Shown piece after piece: positions 61,338 to 64,000 of a stretch of 64,000 nucleotides of DNA (its first letter is position 1; the number at the start of each line of letters is the position of its first letter). Location: contig NW_002060951.1 of the NCBI RefSeq assembly GCF_000150275.1, forward strand, positions 1,374,297 to 1,438,296. Direction: 5' to 3'. The DNA comes from Trichoplax adhaerens. Lineage: Eukaryota; Placozoa; Uniplacotomia; Trichoplacea; Trichoplacidae. The translations under genes were made by a program, and so were the position numbers. The notes below the pieces were generated by a model. It worked only from the letters and a program-made list of their open reading frames with translations, searched no databases and was not told where the DNA came from.

Positions 61338-63705
61338 AAAGGAGCGCTTAGATGGACTTGGTAGGTCCTTGGTGGCAGTATCAAACTATTGGAATAACAG
61401 TAACCCACTGATGTCGAATCTTTTCATATATTGCATATATTAACCAATATATTGACGAATGTATTTAACTAAGCTGTAGCCATTCTATATCTGAAAATTT
61501 TTAACTATGACCTATAAATGCATGATGTTGACGTCAACCATTGTGCAGTCATACAGTGTTATTTTTTATATAGTCTTGTCACCTCTAACTTGTAATATAG
61601 CTACAAGAAATGTATTTACTACTAGAATAAAACGATGATAAGATTGCTTTTTTATGACATGCCGTATGATATACCCTGCTATATTCTGTTAATACGACCG
61701 TATCAATAATACCATGTCTCTTTATAATTAATTGTCAAGAATTAGTATAATAAAAGATCAAACCATTTCTGAATTGTATTACAATACGAAAAACCTGTAT
61801 CAATTTATTTTTAGTTTAGCAATTTTTTGACATGGCTGCTAGGTTACTCATCATTTTTAATAACTTAAGTTCACTTCTATTCCCAAATAATTTTTATAAT
61901 AAATTTTTTAACGGATTTCTTTTATCTTTTAAATCCACTTTCAAACGGCATGATTGGTAGGGTAAATTTATGCAATTTTATTCACAGCTGTATTGACAAA
62001 GCTATATGACTTTGAGTTATGAAATGATGTAGGAATTGAAAGATCAGAACGTTACTAACAATATTGGTTGTCATATTGATACTGTACAATCAGGACAAAT
62101 AAAACTCTTTAAGGTTCATGTTGCAATTTGTAATTTTGACAATATAATAGATCACCAGTTTATGTCATGGCAGCATATTATGCAAATACAGGCTAATTAA
62201 TGCTACATCAGACTACGCTTACCAAATCAAATAAACATTTATCGTTATACGTATAGATTGGGTATGATAGACTCTACTGTTGCTTATAGCAATATAAGCT
62301 ACGCATACACGGATGTGTTAAAGATGACTGACGTCAAGATATACATGTATAGAATATGAACATGATCGATTTTATTTAGCGACTAATTTAATGGATCAGT
62401 TAATTAATTGAAAATATTCACATGACTAATAGGACCGCTCACCAGCTTATTATTTGAATTAGAATCTATCCATAGCGCCCTGAATTCTAGCTTTAAAGTA
62501 GTTTAAGTGTTAGCCATTTGCAACTAATTAAAAAAAATTCTGGATTCAATGTAATATACTCATAATTTAAGGTATTTTTCTACATTTTCCTAGCGTAGGC
62601 GAGCATACTTATTAATATATAGTTTAAATTCTAAGATCAACTAACAATCTCATGCCATTGTACAAGAAAAACGCAAAAATGCGATTTATTATGATCTATT
62701 ACCTAATCTGTACACGTTGGTTGTAGATATTCTAAATAAGAACTGCCGGTAATATATAGTAAAATCAGTCCAGATGACATGCTACTCAGATTAATAAGAG
62801 ATATAAAGTAAAGTAACATAATTATATTCATTAATAATGATAAATAACGAATTAGACAGCTACTGTTTTTAACTTGTCGATTATACATGCTTATAGGACG
62901 TAAAAGCGCATTTTTATCATTAAATATTCGAAATGTATAGTTTTCTGTGAAGTTCTACTACATCATGAGAAGAACAATTTAAACAGCTATCTATAATTTA
63001 TAATTTAAATTCAGAAATATCACAATATACAGTAACGGAAACAACTCTTAAACTACTTTTGTGAATATTTATGTATTAATTAGATCTAAAATATTTCTTC
63101 TAAATTATACTGTATAAGAATACCTTCAAAAATTATCGAGATTGAAATGCATGTAGATATATACAATGCTTATAATAAAGAATAAAAGGATTCTTCAAAT
63201 TTTACAAATACGCTACCAATGCTTCTTCTCATATTTTAGAAGCAAGACATGGTGTCGTTTAAAAATATTGACACTGTAAGCAAGCTCTGGCTATGGCCTA
63301 ACTTTTAAAAAATACTCAACATGTCTAACAAGCAGATTTAGCTAAGTTAAGTCCACGCCGAATACTAGATTATATCACAGGAATATAATGGTGCTCTTTA
63401 CACGCAAAATGAGGTGCAGTTGTATTTGACAGCATTGATCAATATACAACAGCTATCCAACTGGTAAATAAGTTACATCGTCTTCCCGAGGTATCAGATA
63501 CAAGGCTTTATTGCTAGTTAGATTGATAATATCAGCAATTGCTTATATACTTATACGTGTAAATATCTTTTCAATCAATGAAAATCCTGTCTTTACATAA
63601 TACCTGCGGCGCATTATTAATTCTAATTACGTGAAAGATATACTAGATTTTAAATCTGTGATCTTTCAAATAATGATTAATCCTTATTTTATAAACATTC
63701 GTTCT
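61338..63705. other. gene-less gap between convergent CHRAC1 and a guanylate cyclase
   Basis: About 2.4 kb of AT-rich DNA. Two plus-strand stretches look faintly exon-like (63239-63274 with KQDMVSFKNIDT before GTAAGC, and 63385-63455 with EYNGALYTQNEVQLYLTALI), but they do not join in frame or match a family I know. No repeat array was seen. Confidence 0.4.
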
Positions 63706-63828
63706 TTAAACCTCGGTTGTGACACTTTCTTCAACTAATATGCTATCTTCTCTTGGTACGAACCTTGTGCGAACTTTACATTTATGTGAATTAGAAGTCA
63801 ACCAATAAGTCCTTAGCTTACCTTTACC
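63706..63828 (-). CDS. terminal exon of a probable membrane guanylate cyclase (partial)
   Basis: After an acceptor TCAATTTAG on the minus strand the exon reads GKGKLRTYWLTSNSHKC and continues through VRTRFVPREDS to EESVTTEV and a TAA at 63706. The motif (V)KGKGxMxTYWL is the end of the class III cyclase catalytic domain as seen in receptor guanylate cyclases; adenylyl cyclases usually have TYFL or similar. The remaining exons lie beyond the right edge; 63829-64000 looks like intron. Only about 40 residues are visible, so family assignment rests on one motif. Confidence 0.6.
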   Translation of the reverse strand, partial: GKGKLRTYWLTSNSHKCKVRTRFVPREDSILVEESVTTEV

Positions 63829-64000
63829 CTAAATTGAGTTTTAAGGAGAAATAAATTAATAAGCCCATAATTAGTCAGAATCTCACCTACTTGAAATCAT
63901 TCACGTACCAAATATGGTATTATTTCACTGGTACAATTGATTACCTTAACCTTCATTTATCACCAATGATCAAAAATTATAATCATTATATTATCTTAAA

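Noticed and set aside
63239-63460. Two exon-like plus-strand stretches near the right edge
   Set aside because: They do not join in frame, match no family known to me, and lie opposite the 3-prime end of the cyclase gene.

Overview
The window reads as nuclear DNA of a compact, AT-rich early-branching animal. The best inference is a placozoan (Trichoplax-like), because almost every gene is a one-to-one relative of a human gene (MCM3AP, SNX19, ANKRD46, CENPE, REC114, FBXO9, KIAA0319/KIAA0319L, PEF1, GEMIN7, CHRAC1). Genes are split by short GT-AG introns with AT-rich interiors, and intergenic gaps are only 0.5-3 kb. Species assignment is inference; gene identities rest on protein patterns read from the sequence and on family knowledge, without database searches. 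I saw no tRNA, rRNA, CRISPR array, virus or autonomous transposon.

Layout from left to right. 1-6546 (+): 3-prime part of MCM3AP/GANP (mRNA export, SAC3 domain). 8725-17242 (+): SNX19-like sorting nexin (PXA, PX, nexin-C). 18780-19765: degenerate tandem repeat that appears to be built from the end of the next gene. 19675-20316 (-): ANKRD46. 21427-33339 (+): CENPE kinetochore kinesin with a very large coiled-coil exon. 33285-33590: tandem duplication of its stop-codon region. 34785-35340: 83-bp minisatellite. 35667-37075 (+): REC114 (meiotic double-strand-break factor). 37607-40720 (-): FBXO9. 43394-49854 (+): KIAA0319-like membrane protein with MANEC, extra EGF-like modules, five PKD domains and a transmembrane tail. 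51309-54038 (-): PEF1/peflin. 54852-55160 (+): GEMIN7. 55535-57816 (-): type II membrane alpha/beta-hydrolase-fold protein whose expected Ser and His are missing. 58073-58810 (-): possible micro-gene. 59391-61337 (+): CHRAC1. 63706-63828 (-): last exon of a probable membrane guanylate cyclase running off the right edge.

The genes do not form one pathway. Several act on chromosomes or RNA (MCM3AP, CENPE, REC114, CHRAC1, GEMIN7), which is probably chance clustering.

The most interesting signal is non-coding. Dense arrays of the palindromic word GTACTGTAC / TACAGTAC sit in every divergent gap (ANKRD46/CENPE, FBXO9/KIAA0319L, PEF1/GEMIN7, micro-gene/CHRAC1) and are nearly absent between convergent or tandem genes. 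This suggests a shared promoter-associated element. Other leads are the dead hydrolase, stop-codon-spanning tandem duplications behind ANKRD46 and CENPE, the EGF insertion in the KIAA0319 family, and a one-base frame break in peflin.
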